From NCBI RefSeq assembly GCF_002001205.1, contig NZ_MUNZ01000188.1:62001-126000 (forward strand): 64,000 nt of DNA, in the 5' to 3' direction. This document shows, piece after piece, positions 47,943 to 57,253 of the stretch. Within the stretch, counting starts at the first letter, position 1; each line of letters opens with the position of its first letter. Made by a program: the position numbers and the translations under genes. The notes beneath the pieces are model-generated. The model was not told where the DNA came from. It was given only the letters and a program-made list of their open reading frames with translations, and searched no databases. The DNA is from Hydrogenophaga sp. A37. GTDB taxonomy: Bacteria; Pseudomonadota; Gammaproteobacteria; Burkholderiales; Burkholderiaceae_C.

Positions 47943-49355
47943 GTGACCCACACCCTCATCCTCGACATCGGCAAGACCAACGCCAAGCTGCTGCTCATCA
48001 ACGAGGCCGGTGAGGTGCTGGCCCGCGAGGTGCAGGCCAACGAGGCGGTGCAGGGCCCCGATTACCTGGAACTCGGCGTGGCCGCGCTCGAGGCCTGGCT
48101 GCTGCGTTGCATCCCCGCCTTGCCCCAGCGCGAGCGCATCGCGCACCTCCACATCAGCACCCACGGTGCGGCCTTCTGCGCCATCGACGGCGAGCGCCTG
48201 GTGCTGCCGCCCATGGACTACGAGTGGGACGGTTACGGCGCGCACCGCGAAGCCTTTCACCGCCTCGCCGACGGCTTCGACGCCACCGGTTCGCCCGACC
48301 TGCCGCTGGGCCTCAACGCCGGTCTGCAGCTCTACTGGCTGCAGCAGACGCAGCCTGCCGCCTGGCAGCGCATCCGCTACTGGCTGCCGTACCCGCAGTA
48401 CTGGGCCTGGTGGTTCAGCGGCGTGGCCGCGAGCGAGGTGTCTTCGCTTGGTTGCCACACCCACCTGTGGTTACCTGAGCGCCAGCAACCGGCCGCGTGG
48501 GCGCGGCGAGCCGGCATCGCCGACCTGTTTGCGCCGCTGAGACCGGCATGGGAGGTGCTGGGCCCGGTGAAGCCCGATCTGGCCGTGCGCCTGCAGCTGC
48601 CCACCACCTGCCAGGTGCACGTGGGCGTGCACGACAGCAACGCCTGCCTGGCCCGCCACCTGCACGCCGTGCCTCACGGCACGGTGGTCTCCACCGGCAC
48701 CTGGTGCGTGGTCATGGCGCCCGGTGGCACGGCGGCGGCGCTCACGCCCGGGCGCGATGAGCTGGTCAACGTGTCGGTGGAAGGCGGGGCCGTGCCCACC
48801 GCGCGTTTCATGGGCGGGCGCGAGTTCGCCGCCCTGTGCGGCGGCGCCGACCCCGCGCTCGCCACACTGGCCGCGCTCGACGAACTGCTGGCACAGGGCT
48901 GGGCGGCCACGCCGTCGTTTGCGGAAGCCGGCCCTTATCAAGGCCAACAGGGCCGTGTGTGGCAACACGGGCTGGTGCAGGCCGCTGGCGCACAGGCGGT
49001 GCCCGCGCACCTGCGGCCGGCGCTCGCGGCGCTCTATGGCGCCGACATCACGGCCGAGCTGGTGGCCTCGCTGGCCAACGGTGCCGCCGCCTCGGCGCCC
49101 GTGGTGGTGGAAGGGCCGCTCGCGGGCAACGTGGTCTACAACACGGCGCTCTCGGCCTGGCTGGCCGGTCGCCGTGTGCTGCGCTCGACCGATGCCCTCG
49201 AAGGCACGGCGCGCGGCGCCTGGATGCTGGCCGACTGGCCCGCCCGCGCGCGGCTTTCGGGCTGGTACGAACCCTTGCCTGAGGTGGGGCAGGATCTGCA
49301 GCAGCGGCTGCATCGGTACAGAAACCAACGCACGGCCTTGCTCGTGTCCATCTGA
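47943..49355 (+). CDS. rhaK: FGGY-family carbohydrate kinase (rhamnulokinase role)
   Basis: The 470-residue protein has the actin-like ATPase fold of FGGY kinases: ILDIGKTNAKLLL (phosphate-1 loop), HISTHGAAFCAIDG, MDYEWDGYGAHRE, HVGVHDSNACLARHL and the phosphate-2 VVSTGTWCVVMAPGG. It would phosphorylate L-rhamnulose; the rhizobial homologue RhaK is also required for transport. GTG start at 47943, four bases after the mutarotase stop. Its stop codon is one base from the stop of the convergent antiporter gene. Confidence 0.9.
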   Translation: MTHTLILDIGKTNAKLLLINEAGEVLAREVQANEAVQGPDYLELGVAALEAWLLRCIPALPQRERIAHLHISTHGAAFCAIDGERLVLPPMDYEWDGYGAHREAFHRLADGFDATGSPDLPLGLNAGLQLYWLQQTQPAAWQRIRYWLPYPQYWAWWFSGVAASEVSSLGCHTHLWLPERQQPAAWARRAGIADLFAPLRPAWEVLGPVKPDLAVRLQLPTTCQVHVGVHDSNACLARHLHAVPHGTVVSTGTWCVVMAPGGTAAALTPGRDELVNVSVEGGAVPTARFMGGREFAALCGGADPALATLAALDELLAQGWAATPSFAEAGPYQGQQGRVWQHGLVQAAGAQAVPAHLRPALAALYGADITAELVASLANGAAASAPVVVEGPLAGNVVYNTALSAWLAGRRVLRSTDALEGTARGAWMLADWPARARLSGWYEPLPEVGQDLQQRLHRYRNQRTALLVSI

Positions 49356-49356
49356 A

Positions 49357-50850
49357 TCACCCCAGCCGGATGCCCACCCGCGTGATGCGGTCACCGTCCA
49401 TCTGGCGCACGCTCAGCTCGGCAGCGCCCAGCAGCGCGCCGTCGCCCACCACCGGCGGGCGGTTGATTTCGATGCGAAGCCAGGTGGCCACATCGGTTTG
49501 TGGTGCAGCAGGCATGGGCAGCCCGTAGAACCCGCACAGCGAGTCCATCGGCGTGCTGGCGTCGATCACGAAATCACCAAACACCTCGCGGTGGCCTTGT
49601 TCGTCTTTCGGGTCCGGCAGGGCCACGCCCAGCCACCGCGCGCTCCAGGCAATGGTCGAGCCCTGCAGCAGCAGCGAGGTGAGCACCACCACGAAGGCCA
49701 CGTTGAAAAACGTGCGCGCGCCGTCCACCCCCGCCATCAGCGGAAACACCGCCAGCACGATCGGCACCGCCCCACGCAGCCCCACCCACGAGATGAAGCC
49801 GATCTCGCGCCCGCTGAAACGGAACGGCGCCAGACACAGCCACACCGAGATCGGCCGGGCCACGAGCATCAGCGCCGCCGACACCCCCAGCGCCGGCCAC
49901 AGCGTGCGCAAGATGTCGCTCGGCGTCACCAGCAGACCCAGCAGCAAGAACATGGCCGCCTGTGCCAGCCAGGCGTAACCGTCCATGGCCGAGAGCGCCC
50001 GCCGCACCGGGCGCTGCGCCCGGTTGCCCGTCACCACGCCCATGGCGTACACCGCCAGAAACCCCGAGCCGCCCAGCCAGGTGGTGGCCGCGAACACCGC
50101 CAGTCCGCCCGACACCACCAGCAGCGCGCGCACGCCGCCACCGCCTTCTGACCCGCGGCCCAGCCGGTTGAGCAAGGCCGCCAGCGCCCAGCCACTGCCC
50201 AGGCCCATGGCCGTGCCCCAGCCCAGGTGCAGCAACAGCGCCCACACGGCGTGCAGCACCTGCTGCGCGTCCCACGGCGTTGCGACGGCGTTCACCGCCT
50301 GCCCCGCCGTGGCCAGCCCGATGAAGGTGAGCGTCAGGTAGACCGCCATCGGATCGTTCAGGCCCGACTCGATCTCCAGCGTCGCGGCCACGCGCTCGTT
50401 GAGCGTCACGCCCGACGACTTCATCAGCGAGAACACCGCTGCCGCGTCGGTCGAGCCCACGATGGCGCCCACCAGCAAGGCCAGTGGCCAGCTCAGGCCC
50501 AGCAGCCAGCGCGCCGCCAGACCGGTGATGCCCGCGCACACCAGCACGCCCAGTGTGGCCAGCAGCATCGATGGCCTCAACCCGGTGCGGAAGGTGGCGT
50601 GGTCGGTGCGCAAACCGCCGTCCAGCAGGATCACCGCGAGCGCCACGTTGCCGACCCAGAAGCTCAGGTGGAAATCATCAAACACCAGCCCGCCCGGCCC
50701 GTCCACCCCGGCCAGGATGCCCACCAGCAGGAACACCAGCAGGAACGAAAACCCCACGCGCGCCGACAACACCCCCGCCAGCACGCTCACGAACACCAGC
50801 GACGCGGCCACGAGCAGCGGCAGAGCGAGGAAGTCGAGCGAGAGGGCCAT
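49357..50850 (-). CDS. Potassium/proton antiporter (CPA1, NhaP2/CvrA-like)
   Basis: The 497-residue membrane protein has about twelve spans and the CPA1 core: GFSFLLVFLLVGILAGVDGPGG, NVALAVILLDGGLRTD, VGAIVGSTDAAAVFSLMKSSG, the ESGLNDPMAVYLTLTF motif with the ion-binding Asn-Asp, and GLRGAVPIVLAVFP. A C-terminal cytoplasmic part of about 90 residues (TrkA-C/CorC-like, PTDVAT..) follows. NhaP2 proteins expel K+ in exchange for H+. Start MALSLDFL at 50850. Confidence 0.9.
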   Translation of the reverse strand: MALSLDFLALPLLVAASLVFVSVLAGVLSARVGFSFLLVFLLVGILAGVDGPGGLVFDDFHLSFWVGNVALAVILLDGGLRTDHATFRTGLRPSMLLATLGVLVCAGITGLAARWLLGLSWPLALLVGAIVGSTDAAAVFSLMKSSGVTLNERVAATLEIESGLNDPMAVYLTLTFIGLATAGQAVNAVATPWDAQQVLHAVWALLLHLGWGTAMGLGSGWALAALLNRLGRGSEGGGGVRALLVVSGGLAVFAATTWLGGSGFLAVYAMGVVTGNRAQRPVRRALSAMDGYAWLAQAAMFLLLGLLVTPSDILRTLWPALGVSAALMLVARPISVWLCLAPFRFSGREIGFISWVGLRGAVPIVLAVFPLMAGVDGARTFFNVAFVVVLTSLLLQGSTIAWSARWLGVALPDPKDEQGHREVFGDFVIDASTPMDSLCGFYGLPMPAAPQTDVATWLRIEINRPPVVGDGALLGAAELSVRQMDGDRITRVGIRLG

Positions 50851-50922
50851 GGCCGCAAGCTAACAGAATGTGTGCCAGTTGCGGTGCAAGAGGAGAGGCT
50901 CCTCGGAAACACAGGTGCAGCT

Positions 50923-50947
50923 CAGTCACCTTGTCCGGCGGTGACTG
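50923..50947. promoter_or_regulatory. Perfect palindrome upstream of the 936-residue protein gene
   Basis: CAGTCACC (50923-50930) and GGTGACTG (50940-50947) are exact complements with a nine-base spacer, in the 233-base gap between the antiporter start and the next gene at 51084. No T run follows. It could be a regulator site or a hairpin; the rest of the gap shows no gene. Confidence 0.5.
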
Positions 50948-51083
50948 ATGGTGAGGTGGGTTTCAAATAGTAACTATCCCTTGCTGCTTATCCCCTCACG
51001 GACAACGATGTGTGCCTTTCCTCCGTCGGCTTCGCGTATGTGGCCGGTGTTGGGTTTCCAGTGTCTGTTCGCACGGGGGGCAT

Positions 51084-53894
51084 ATGAAGCGTCTTCACAA
51101 TCTGGGTGCGTACTCACAGGTGCTGCCCTACGCCAGTGAGGTGTTCGGGGTCTACCAGCCGCTGATTGGCTGGACATCGAAGCGGCAACGGGAACGGCTT
51201 GATCGCGGGTTCCGAAACGATCTCATCCGTGCCGAGAGAGGGCTGCTGGGCAGGTTCACGCCGTCGGTGGAATTGCGCAGCCTCGAAGAAGGGCGACTGG
51301 CAGAGATCCGCAAAGTGCGTGTCGCCCAGCTGGAGCCATGGCGCCGCCGCAGCACCGGAACATTGCTCGGAGACCTCCTGAGCAAGAAGCTGCCGGACCT
51401 GGACCGGCTTGACGAGGCCGCTTGGGATGTGATCGACGAGGGGCTTCTGGACGACATGCTCGCGAGGTCCGTCGTTCCCGAAGTTGAGGAATGGCAGCGC
51501 AGCCAGTTGGCGAACAGGCAGGGCCTTGGCACCGCCGACCGGGTGGCCGAGCAGCTGGCCCGGGAGTCGTCGTTTGCCGGCCTGCTCGTGTATCTCAGGA
51601 AGACCAAGCAGTTCGATGCGCTCAAAGACCTGTTTTTCAAGGTCAATGCGGACCTGCCCAAGCTGCAGTCGCTGCTCCAATTCCGCGATCCGCTGGACCA
51701 CTTCGATCCCAAAAAGGACATCGACCGCGCAGCGTTGTCGCCGATCGGGATCGTGCATCTGTTCCGGCAGTATTTTTTTGAGTTCGACACCTTCCTTGGC
51801 TCGCCGGTGGGTCACGTCTGGCTGAGCCCTGGGTCGGTGGTGGAACTGGTCGAGGTGTCCACCCGCCGCACGCTGGTGGAGAAGGTGATCGAGCAGGCGA
51901 CCGAATCAGTGACCAAGACCGAAAAAAGCCTGACCGAGGAGGAAGAGATCTCCGATGCCGTGAAGCAGGAGAACCGCTCGGACACGAAGTTCGGCATGAA
52001 CGCGACGGTCAACCAAGGATGGATCACCGGCAGCGCGACCGCTACGGCCAGTCTGAACATGGAGAACACGCAGTCGACTGCCCGCGAGCACACCCACCGA
52101 CAGATGCGGCAGCAATCCCAGAAGCTGTCGACCGAGATCCGCAAGAACTTCAAGTCGACCTTCCGCACGGTGACCGAGACGATCGACACCTCCAGCAAGC
52201 GCTACGTGTTGAACAACACCACCGACAAACTCGTCAACTACGAACTGCGCCGCAAGATGCGCCAGGTCGGGGTGCAGGTGCAGGACATCGGGACCTACCT
52301 GTGCTGGCAGACGTTCGTCGACGATCCCGGGCGCGATCTCGGGGTGGCCAAGCTGGTTCACATTGCGAAGAACCCGGATGTGTCGGGGGTGCCGGCGCCC
52401 GAATCGATCCCTCGGCCAGCCGACCACGTGACGCCCGTCAATGTCGACATCCCGTTCGTGCCGATGACCCAGGACACCGAGCCCGACGAAGACATGGACG
52501 AGGCGTACCGCGACGGGGTGGAGGTGAATACCGACACCGCCGAGGGAACACCCGAGAAGGTGCAGCATGTGTTCAATGGCCTCCGGATGGTGTGTGACCA
52601 GCCCGGCTATACCTACGCCGGCATCGACTTCGACTACGGGGGGCAGGATGTTCGGGTCGATGTGATCAACCTGGATCATTCGGTGCGGGGGCAAGTGGCG
52701 TTCGGCGTCAAGGTCCGGCACATCAACTTCCGCAACAACCCGAATGTGCGCATCGTTGCCAACGTCAAATGGACCCCTGCGGCGGACGTGCTGGCCGAAA
52801 TCGAGGCGAAGAACAAGGCCGCAATCGCGACGTTCAAGGCCGCCTCGAAGCGCTTGTTCGAGCAGGAGTTCCTTGCCGCCGCGCAGGACCGGATCAACAA
52901 GGCCAGCCGCATCGAGCGAAGGCCTTTCGAGGACTTGCGAGAGGAAGAGCGGATCGTCGTCTATCGCGCGCTCATCCAGGACATGCTCACGCGGGGCGTG
53001 CCGATGCCGGACGACCGGACTCGCCACGTGGTGAGCGAACTGCTTAACACCATTTTCGATATCGACAAGATGCTGTATTTCGTGGCGCCGGAGTGGTGGC
53101 GTCCGCGCCTGCATCGCAGCCACCAGGCCGTCGGTGTCCCAGCTGCAGCCGCTGCGGGGGGTGAGGGCGGCACTCGAACGGCGGTCACGTCGGTCCATCG
53201 CTCGATGGCGAGCATGGCCAATCCCGGGGTGTTCACGCAGTCGGCTCTGAAGAAGCTGCAGCAAGGCGAGCGCGAGGACGCGTCCATTCCCACTACCTCG
53301 GTGGTTGCCTGGGGCGGTATCGGAGAGAACCGGGCAGACAACTACTACATCACGCACGACAGCGAACCGGCGCGACTTGGGGCGTCGCTGGGGTGGCTGA
53401 TGCAACTGGACGGCGACAACATGCGCAACGCGTTCCTGAACGCGCCGTGGGTCAAGGCCGTGATCCCGATCCGGCCGGGGAAGGAGAAGGCGGCAATCAA
53501 CTGGTTGCAGCAGACCGGTGTGGAAGGGGCGATGGGCCTGGACCAGACCTATGTTGCGCCCGCAGGCGAGCTGGCGGGAATCCCGCATGACGGCTCTGCG
53601 CCGACGGTGCTGGATGCGATCGAGCACCTGTGTGCAAAGGTCTCTGCGAAGCATGCCTCGTCGGCGCAGGTGGGTCAGTTTCCTCCGGAAGAAATCGACG
53701 ACGCCAACAAAGTGTCGGCCACGCCGATCGACAAGGTGTTCGAGCACGGCTTCTATCCGCTACAGGGCGGGTTCCGGGTGGCGCCGGGTGCGGATGAGTT
53801 CGAGGTGTTCGACCAGTGGGTCGAGGTGCTACCGACCGATCAGGTGGTGCCGGTGGAGGTGAAGTACGACCCCAAGACGGGGCGCCAGGTCTAG
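51084..53894 (+). CDS. Large protein of unknown family, paired with a PLD-like enzyme
   Basis: The 936-residue protein matches no family I recognise. Residues 1-240 are helical and charged, without a signal peptide. Residues ~255-400 form a long heptad-like stretch (STRRTLVEKVIEQATESV, EEEEISDAVKQENRSDTKFG, QMRQQSQKLSTEIRKNF) interrupted by a Gly/Ala/Ser/Thr-rich hairpin (303-326, FGMNATVNQGWITGSATATA); this resembles amphipathic membrane-active segments but is not a predicted span. A beta-rich region (~370-590) and a helical arm (~590-660, AEIEAKNKAAIATFKAASKR) follow, then a C-terminal globular part with WGGIGENRADNYYITHDSEP. The start at 51084 has a GGGGG tract before it; a GTG at 51012 adds 24 Cys/Arg-rich residues. 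Eighteen bases separate its stop from the PLD gene. Function unknown; paired toxin, effector or membrane-remodelling roles are open. Confidence 0.75.
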   Translation: MKRLHNLGAYSQVLPYASEVFGVYQPLIGWTSKRQRERLDRGFRNDLIRAERGLLGRFTPSVELRSLEEGRLAEIRKVRVAQLEPWRRRSTGTLLGDLLSKKLPDLDRLDEAAWDVIDEGLLDDMLARSVVPEVEEWQRSQLANRQGLGTADRVAEQLARESSFAGLLVYLRKTKQFDALKDLFFKVNADLPKLQSLLQFRDPLDHFDPKKDIDRAALSPIGIVHLFRQYFFEFDTFLGSPVGHVWLSPGSVVELVEVSTRRTLVEKVIEQATESVTKTEKSLTEEEEISDAVKQENRSDTKFGMNATVNQGWITGSATATASLNMENTQSTAREHTHRQMRQQSQKLSTEIRKNFKSTFRTVTETIDTSSKRYVLNNTTDKLVNYELRRKMRQVGVQVQDIGTYLCWQTFVDDPGRDLGVAKLVHIAKNPDVSGVPAPESIPRPADHVTPVNVDIPFVPMTQDTEPDEDMDEAYRDGVEVNTDTAEGTPEKVQHVFNGLRMVCDQPGYTYAGIDFDYGGQDVRVDVINLDHSVRGQVAFGVKVRHINFRNNPNVRIVANVKWTPAADVLAEIEAKNKAAIATFKAASKRLFEQEFLAAAQDRINKASRIERRPFEDLREEERIVVYRALIQDMLTRGVPMPDDRTRHVVSELLNTIFDIDKMLYFVAPEWWRPRLHRSHQAVGVPAAAAAGGEGGTRTAVTSVHRSMASMANPGVFTQSALKKLQQGEREDASIPTTSVVAWGGIGENRADNYYITHDSEPARLGASLGWLMQLDGDNMRNAFLNAPWVKAVIPIRPGKEKAAINWLQQTGVEGAMGLDQTYVAPAGELAGIPHDGSAPTVLDAIEHLCAKVSAKHASSAQVGQFPPEEIDDANKVSATPIDKVFEHGFYPLQGGFRVAPGADEFEVFDQWVEVLPTDQVVPVEVKYDPKTGRQV

Positions 53895-53912
53895 CGCGGT
53901 CAGGGGCCTCAG

Positions 53913-55310
53913 GTGGCCGATTGGTTCCTGCCCCAGGGCACGCCCGGATCGCCGGACGAGTGGTGCTTTCACGTCACGCTGGCGCCCGAGATCCGGTTTT
54001 ACCTGACGTACGCGAGCTACTACAAGCGCCTCGCCGAGCTCATCGCAAAGACCAAAGGCTCGTACGACGGCGTGTTCCTGGTGGGTTGGGGATTCAACCT
54101 GGAGCAGCCACTGGAAGGAAGATCCACCGCGCTGAGCGTGTTGCACAAGGCCCGCAAAAAGGAGGTCCGGGTGCGCTTGCTTGCGACACCCGACGTCGGC
54201 TACGAACAGAACGCAGAAGCCGTCCGGATGGCACGGGACAAGGACATCAACGCCGTGCTGGACGAACAACTGCCGCCGTCCAGCAAGTCCAGCCCGTCCC
54301 ACCACCAGAAGGCCGTGCTGATCGACATGGTGGTTTTCAAGAAGGATCTTTACGGATACGACCGCTTCCTGTTTGTCGGAGGCATGGACATCGTGAAGGA
54401 CCGATCCGACTGGATTGATGTCCAGGCGGAACTCACGGGCAATGCCGCCCGCGTGGGCAGGCTCTCTCTCGAAGAGCGCTGGCGGTCCATGACGGTCACC
54501 AACGACGGGGACAAGGCGATCACGAAGCGGGACATCGTCGAAATGTCCAAGGAAGACGTTCCGCTGCCGCACAAGGTCCAGTTCGTGCGGACCTATCCCC
54601 CGTTCCCCAAGGACCGTACAGGCTGGAAGCGCAGCTATGCCGAGCACGGCGACCACACCTATTTCCGGCTCCTCTCAAACGCCATCACCCAGGCAAAAAA
54701 AACCATCTATATAGAGGAGCACCTGCTGTTCTCCATGGGGTCCGCCCCGACAGAGGCCAACCCGCGCAAAGTGACCGACCCGCCGCGTCGCAGCGATCTG
54801 CCGCGAGCGGCAAACACACTTGAGCAGCAGGTCAAGCAGGCGGCGGCCAGGGGTGTCGAAGTGGTCATCGTGACACCCAACCTCGGAGAAGGCGTGTTCA
54901 AAAAGAACCGCGACGCCACCGCCAAATTCATGGCCACCACCAACAAGAAGCTGCGCGTGTTGGCTCTGGCCAGCACGGCGATGGTGCATTCCAAAATCTG
55001 GATCTTCGATGACGAGTTTGTCGTGTTGGGCTCAGCGAATTTCTACGGCCCGTCCCAGGCCAGCACCGACCGCATGCCGGCGGAATCCGAGTTCGGCTTC
55101 GGCTTCACGAGCAGCAACGACGGCCGATCGCTCGGTTTTCCGAAGTCGGGTTTCGCGCGGGCATTGCGCCTGGCGCTCTGGCAACGACTGCGTCGCCAGC
55201 ACTTTGCGTTCTATCAATTTCCTGACGATCCCAAGAAGACCTTTTCTGAAGAGTTTGACGAGCTCATCCGACCCATCAACAGACAACCACCTTTCGTTCG
55301 GATCGTGTAG
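53913..55310 (+). CDS. Phospholipase D-superfamily protein with two HKD motifs
   Basis: The 465-residue protein has both catalytic motifs of the PLD superfamily: HQKAVLID (His131, Lys133, Asp138) followed by FVGGMD, and [19 protein letters not shown] (His359, Lys361, Asp366). Pairing of two motifs in one chain fits phospholipases, phosphatidyltransferases or nucleases of this fold, acting through a phospho-histidine intermediate. There is no signal peptide, so if it acts outside the cell it would need a delivery route. It starts GTG 18 bases after the 936-residue protein gene and ends 16 bases before the AAC(3)-I-like gene, so the three may be one transcript. Substrate unknown. Confidence 0.88.
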   Translation: MADWFLPQGTPGSPDEWCFHVTLAPEIRFYLTYASYYKRLAELIAKTKGSYDGVFLVGWGFNLEQPLEGRSTALSVLHKARKKEVRVRLLATPDVGYEQNAEAVRMARDKDINAVLDEQLPPSSKSSPSHHQKAVLIDMVVFKKDLYGYDRFLFVGGMDIVKDRSDWIDVQAELTGNAARVGRLSLEERWRSMTVTNDGDKAITKRDIVEMSKEDVPLPHKVQFVRTYPPFPKDRTGWKRSYAEHGDHTYFRLLSNAITQAKKTIYIEEHLLFSMGSAPTEANPRKVTDPPRRSDLPRAANTLEQQVKQAAARGVEVVIVTPNLGEGVFKKNRDATAKFMATTNKKLRVLALASTAMVHSKIWIFDDEFVVLGSANFYGPSQASTDRMPAESEFGFGFTSSNDGRSLGFPKSGFARALRLALWQRLRRQHFAFYQFPDDPKKTFSEEFDELIRPINRQPPFVRIV

Positions 55311-55326
55311 CAGCCGGAGCCGCAGA

Positions 55327-55797
55327 ATGCCCCAGCCGACCGACATCAATGTCATTCACCTCACCACAGCTGATGCAGCGCTGCTGCACCGCATGCTCGA
55401 CGTATTTGGTCGAGCCTTCGACGACCCCGACAGCTACGACCGCGCCCGGCCCGGGCCGGCCTATCTGCAGCGCCTGCTGGGCTCCAGCACCTTCATCGCG
55501 CTGGCGGCGGAGCAGGGCGGTGAGGTGGTGGGCGCCCTGGCCGCCTACGAACTGCCCAAGTTCGAACAGGAGCGCAGCGAGATCTACATCTACGACCTTG
55601 CCGTGCTCGTGACCCACCGCCGCCGCGGCGTGGCCACCGCGCTCATCCGGCACCTGCAGACCCTGGCCGCACAACGCGGCGCCTGGGTGGTGTTTGTGCA
55701 GGCCGACCACGGCGACGACCCCGCCGTGGCGCTGTACACCCAGCTCGGCACGCGGGAGGACGTGATGCACTTCGACCTGCCCGTGCGGTGGCCGTGA
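55327..55797 (+). CDS. AAC(3)-I-like aminoglycoside 3-N-acetyltransferase
   Basis: The 156-residue GNAT protein closely resembles the AAC(3)-I family: [66 protein letters not shown] (acetyl-CoA loop), [31 protein letters not shown]. These blocks include the residues that contact acetyl-CoA and gentamicin in the known enzymes. The predicted reaction is acetylation of the 3-amino group of gentamicin/fortimicin-type drugs. It lies 16 bases after the PLD gene, with no integron or transposon features visible. Resistance is inferred, not shown. Confidence 0.85.
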   Translation: MPQPTDINVIHLTTADAALLHRMLDVFGRAFDDPDSYDRARPGPAYLQRLLGSSTFIALAAEQGGEVVGALAAYELPKFEQERSEIYIYDLAVLVTHRRRGVATALIRHLQTLAAQRGAWVVFVQADHGDDPAVALYTQLGTREDVMHFDLPVRWP

Positions 55798-55946
55798 GTG
55801 CCGCGCAGGCGTTCCCAAGCCAGCTCGCACCGCAGCTCGCAGGGCGTAGGTACTCCAGTAAGCCCGCTGGGGCACAAGTCCAAGGCCGACCGGCCGGCAT
55901 GGGCGCGGCTGGCGAGAATGGCGCATCACATGGAGATAGATCTGAC

Positions 55947-56459
55947 ATGGCCGCCACCCCGCTTCAACTCCAGCGTTGGCAAGTGCTCACCAGCGAACAG
56001 CAGCAATCCGTGCTGGCTCTGCACATCCCGCCAGAACAGATCGAATTTGCCGGAACGATGGCGCAAGCCGTTGCGGTGGGCGAGGGCGCTAGCCCCGACG
56101 AAGTCGCCGGCCTGGCCGTGCTTCAAGCCGGGGTGCCGGTCGGTTTCGTTGTGCTCTGCCAGGGGGCTCGGCTGCCGGAGTGGGCGCCCACCGGCGCCGT
56201 CGCCCTCAGGGCCATGCGCATCGACAGCCGCGAACAGGGCAAAGGCCATGGCAGGCACGCGCTGACCCTCGTGGAGGCCTGGCTGGGGGAACACTGGCCG
56301 GTTTGCCAACTGCTCGCGTTGTGCGTGGACGATCAGAACCTGGCCGCTCGGCGCGCCTACGAAGCGGCGGGGTTCACCGAGTACACGGCGCCCAAGGTTG
56401 GACGCATTGGGCTGGTGCGGTACTTGTCGAAGTCTTTGAAGGTGGTCGCGAGGGCGTAA
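55947..56459 (+). CDS. GNAT-family N-acetyltransferase
   Basis: The 170-residue protein has the GNAT core: AVGEGASPDEVAGLAVLQAGVPVGFVVLCQ (in parts), ALRAMRIDSREQGKGHGRHAL with the acetyl-CoA R/QxxGxG loop, and LCVDDQNLAARRAYEAAGFTEY. It resembles diamine/spermidine-type or generic small-molecule acetyltransferases. Start at 55947 has GGAGAT ten bases upstream; the frame is open further up. Substrate unknown. Confidence 0.8.
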   Translation: MAATPLQLQRWQVLTSEQQQSVLALHIPPEQIEFAGTMAQAVAVGEGASPDEVAGLAVLQAGVPVGFVVLCQGARLPEWAPTGAVALRAMRIDSREQGKGHGRHALTLVEAWLGEHWPVCQLLALCVDDQNLAARRAYEAAGFTEYTAPKVGRIGLVRYLSKSLKVVARA

Positions 56460-56511
56460 CACCCGATGGCCGGTTCAACACCACCGCGGTGCGCCTGAGT
56501 TGTTGCTCCGT

Positions 56512-56892
56512 TCAATGCGTGCCCGCGGTGTGCGCCACGCCCAACCGCTCGGCCAGCCCGGCCAGGCGCTGATCGAGCGTCCACAACCGCGCGCCGGGTG
56601 TGATGAGCGCCGACGCCAGCAGGCCCAGATCCACCAAACCGCAACTCTGGCCGTACAAGCGTTCGCGCTCTACAAACGCCATCACCTCGTCCACCGTGGC
56701 CACCTTGGCCGACTGCAACGCCGCCAGATCGGCCAGCGTCTGCACTCGGGCCGGGGGCGTGCCGCAAGCCAGTTCCCCCAGCACCCAGGGGTGGATCAAC
56801 ACGGCGTCCTGCATCAGCAGGCTGGTCAGCGCCTCATTGCGGCGGCGAAAGTGGTCCACCCACACCGAGGTGTCCACCAACACCGCCGTCAT
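56512..56892 (-). CDS. VapC-type PIN-domain toxin
   Basis: The 126-residue PIN-domain protein has the four acidic residues of VapC ribonucleases: [11 protein letters not shown] (first Asp), a Glu in [20 protein letters not shown] (third Asp) and [15 protein letters not shown] (fourth). VapC toxins cleave tRNA or rRNA; the target here is unknown. It overlaps the antitoxin gene by four bases, the normal TA layout. Confidence 0.9.
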   Translation of the reverse strand: MTAVLVDTSVWVDHFRRRNEALTSLLMQDAVLIHPWVLGELACGTPPARVQTLADLAALQSAKVATVDEVMAFVERERLYGQSCGLVDLGLLASALITPGARLWTLDQRLAGLAERLGVAHTAGTH

Positions 56893-57092
56893 TCGGCAGG
56901 TTCCTCACGCCGACGTGGAACGTCGGTCATCTCGGGCGCGGCCGCGCCCAGCGCCGCCAGCCGCTTGGCCGACTGCACCCGCACAAAGGTGCGGAACACC
57001 TCGCGGAACAGGTCGGCCTTGTCCATGGTCGGGTCGGCGACTTGCAAGGCACGTTCGTACAGGGCGTCGTCGATGGTGACGGTGGTTCGCAT
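56889..57092 (-). CDS. VapB-type antitoxin
   Basis: The 67-residue protein begins [16 protein letters not shown], a ribbon-helix-helix start, followed by [24 protein letters not shown] and a disordered acidic/proline tail ([15 protein letters not shown]) that would neutralise VapC. Overlaps vapC by four bases. Start at 57092 is the RHH start; a longer frame exists upstream. Confidence 0.9.
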   Translation of the reverse strand: MRTTVTIDDALYERALQVADPTMDKADLFREVFRTFVRVQSAKRLAALGAAAPEMTDVPRRREEPAE

Positions 57093-57253
57093 GGGATGCT
57101 CCGGATGTGAACTCAAGTGGAGCATCAATTTTGATGCATAAACGCATCTTTTGGGGGTGTTCCTCAGCCTTAAGACCACATCCATCTAAACCGCACATCG
57201 TTACAGTGCAGACACGGTGTTTTGGTGAGATTCCATTCAAGAGCGATAGCACT

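Noticed and set aside
51906-53747. 613-codon minus-strand frame opposite the 936-residue protein gene
   Set aside because: Shadow composition (His/Arg/Val-rich); the plus-strand frame has a plausible start, spacing to the PLD gene and a soluble-protein composition.
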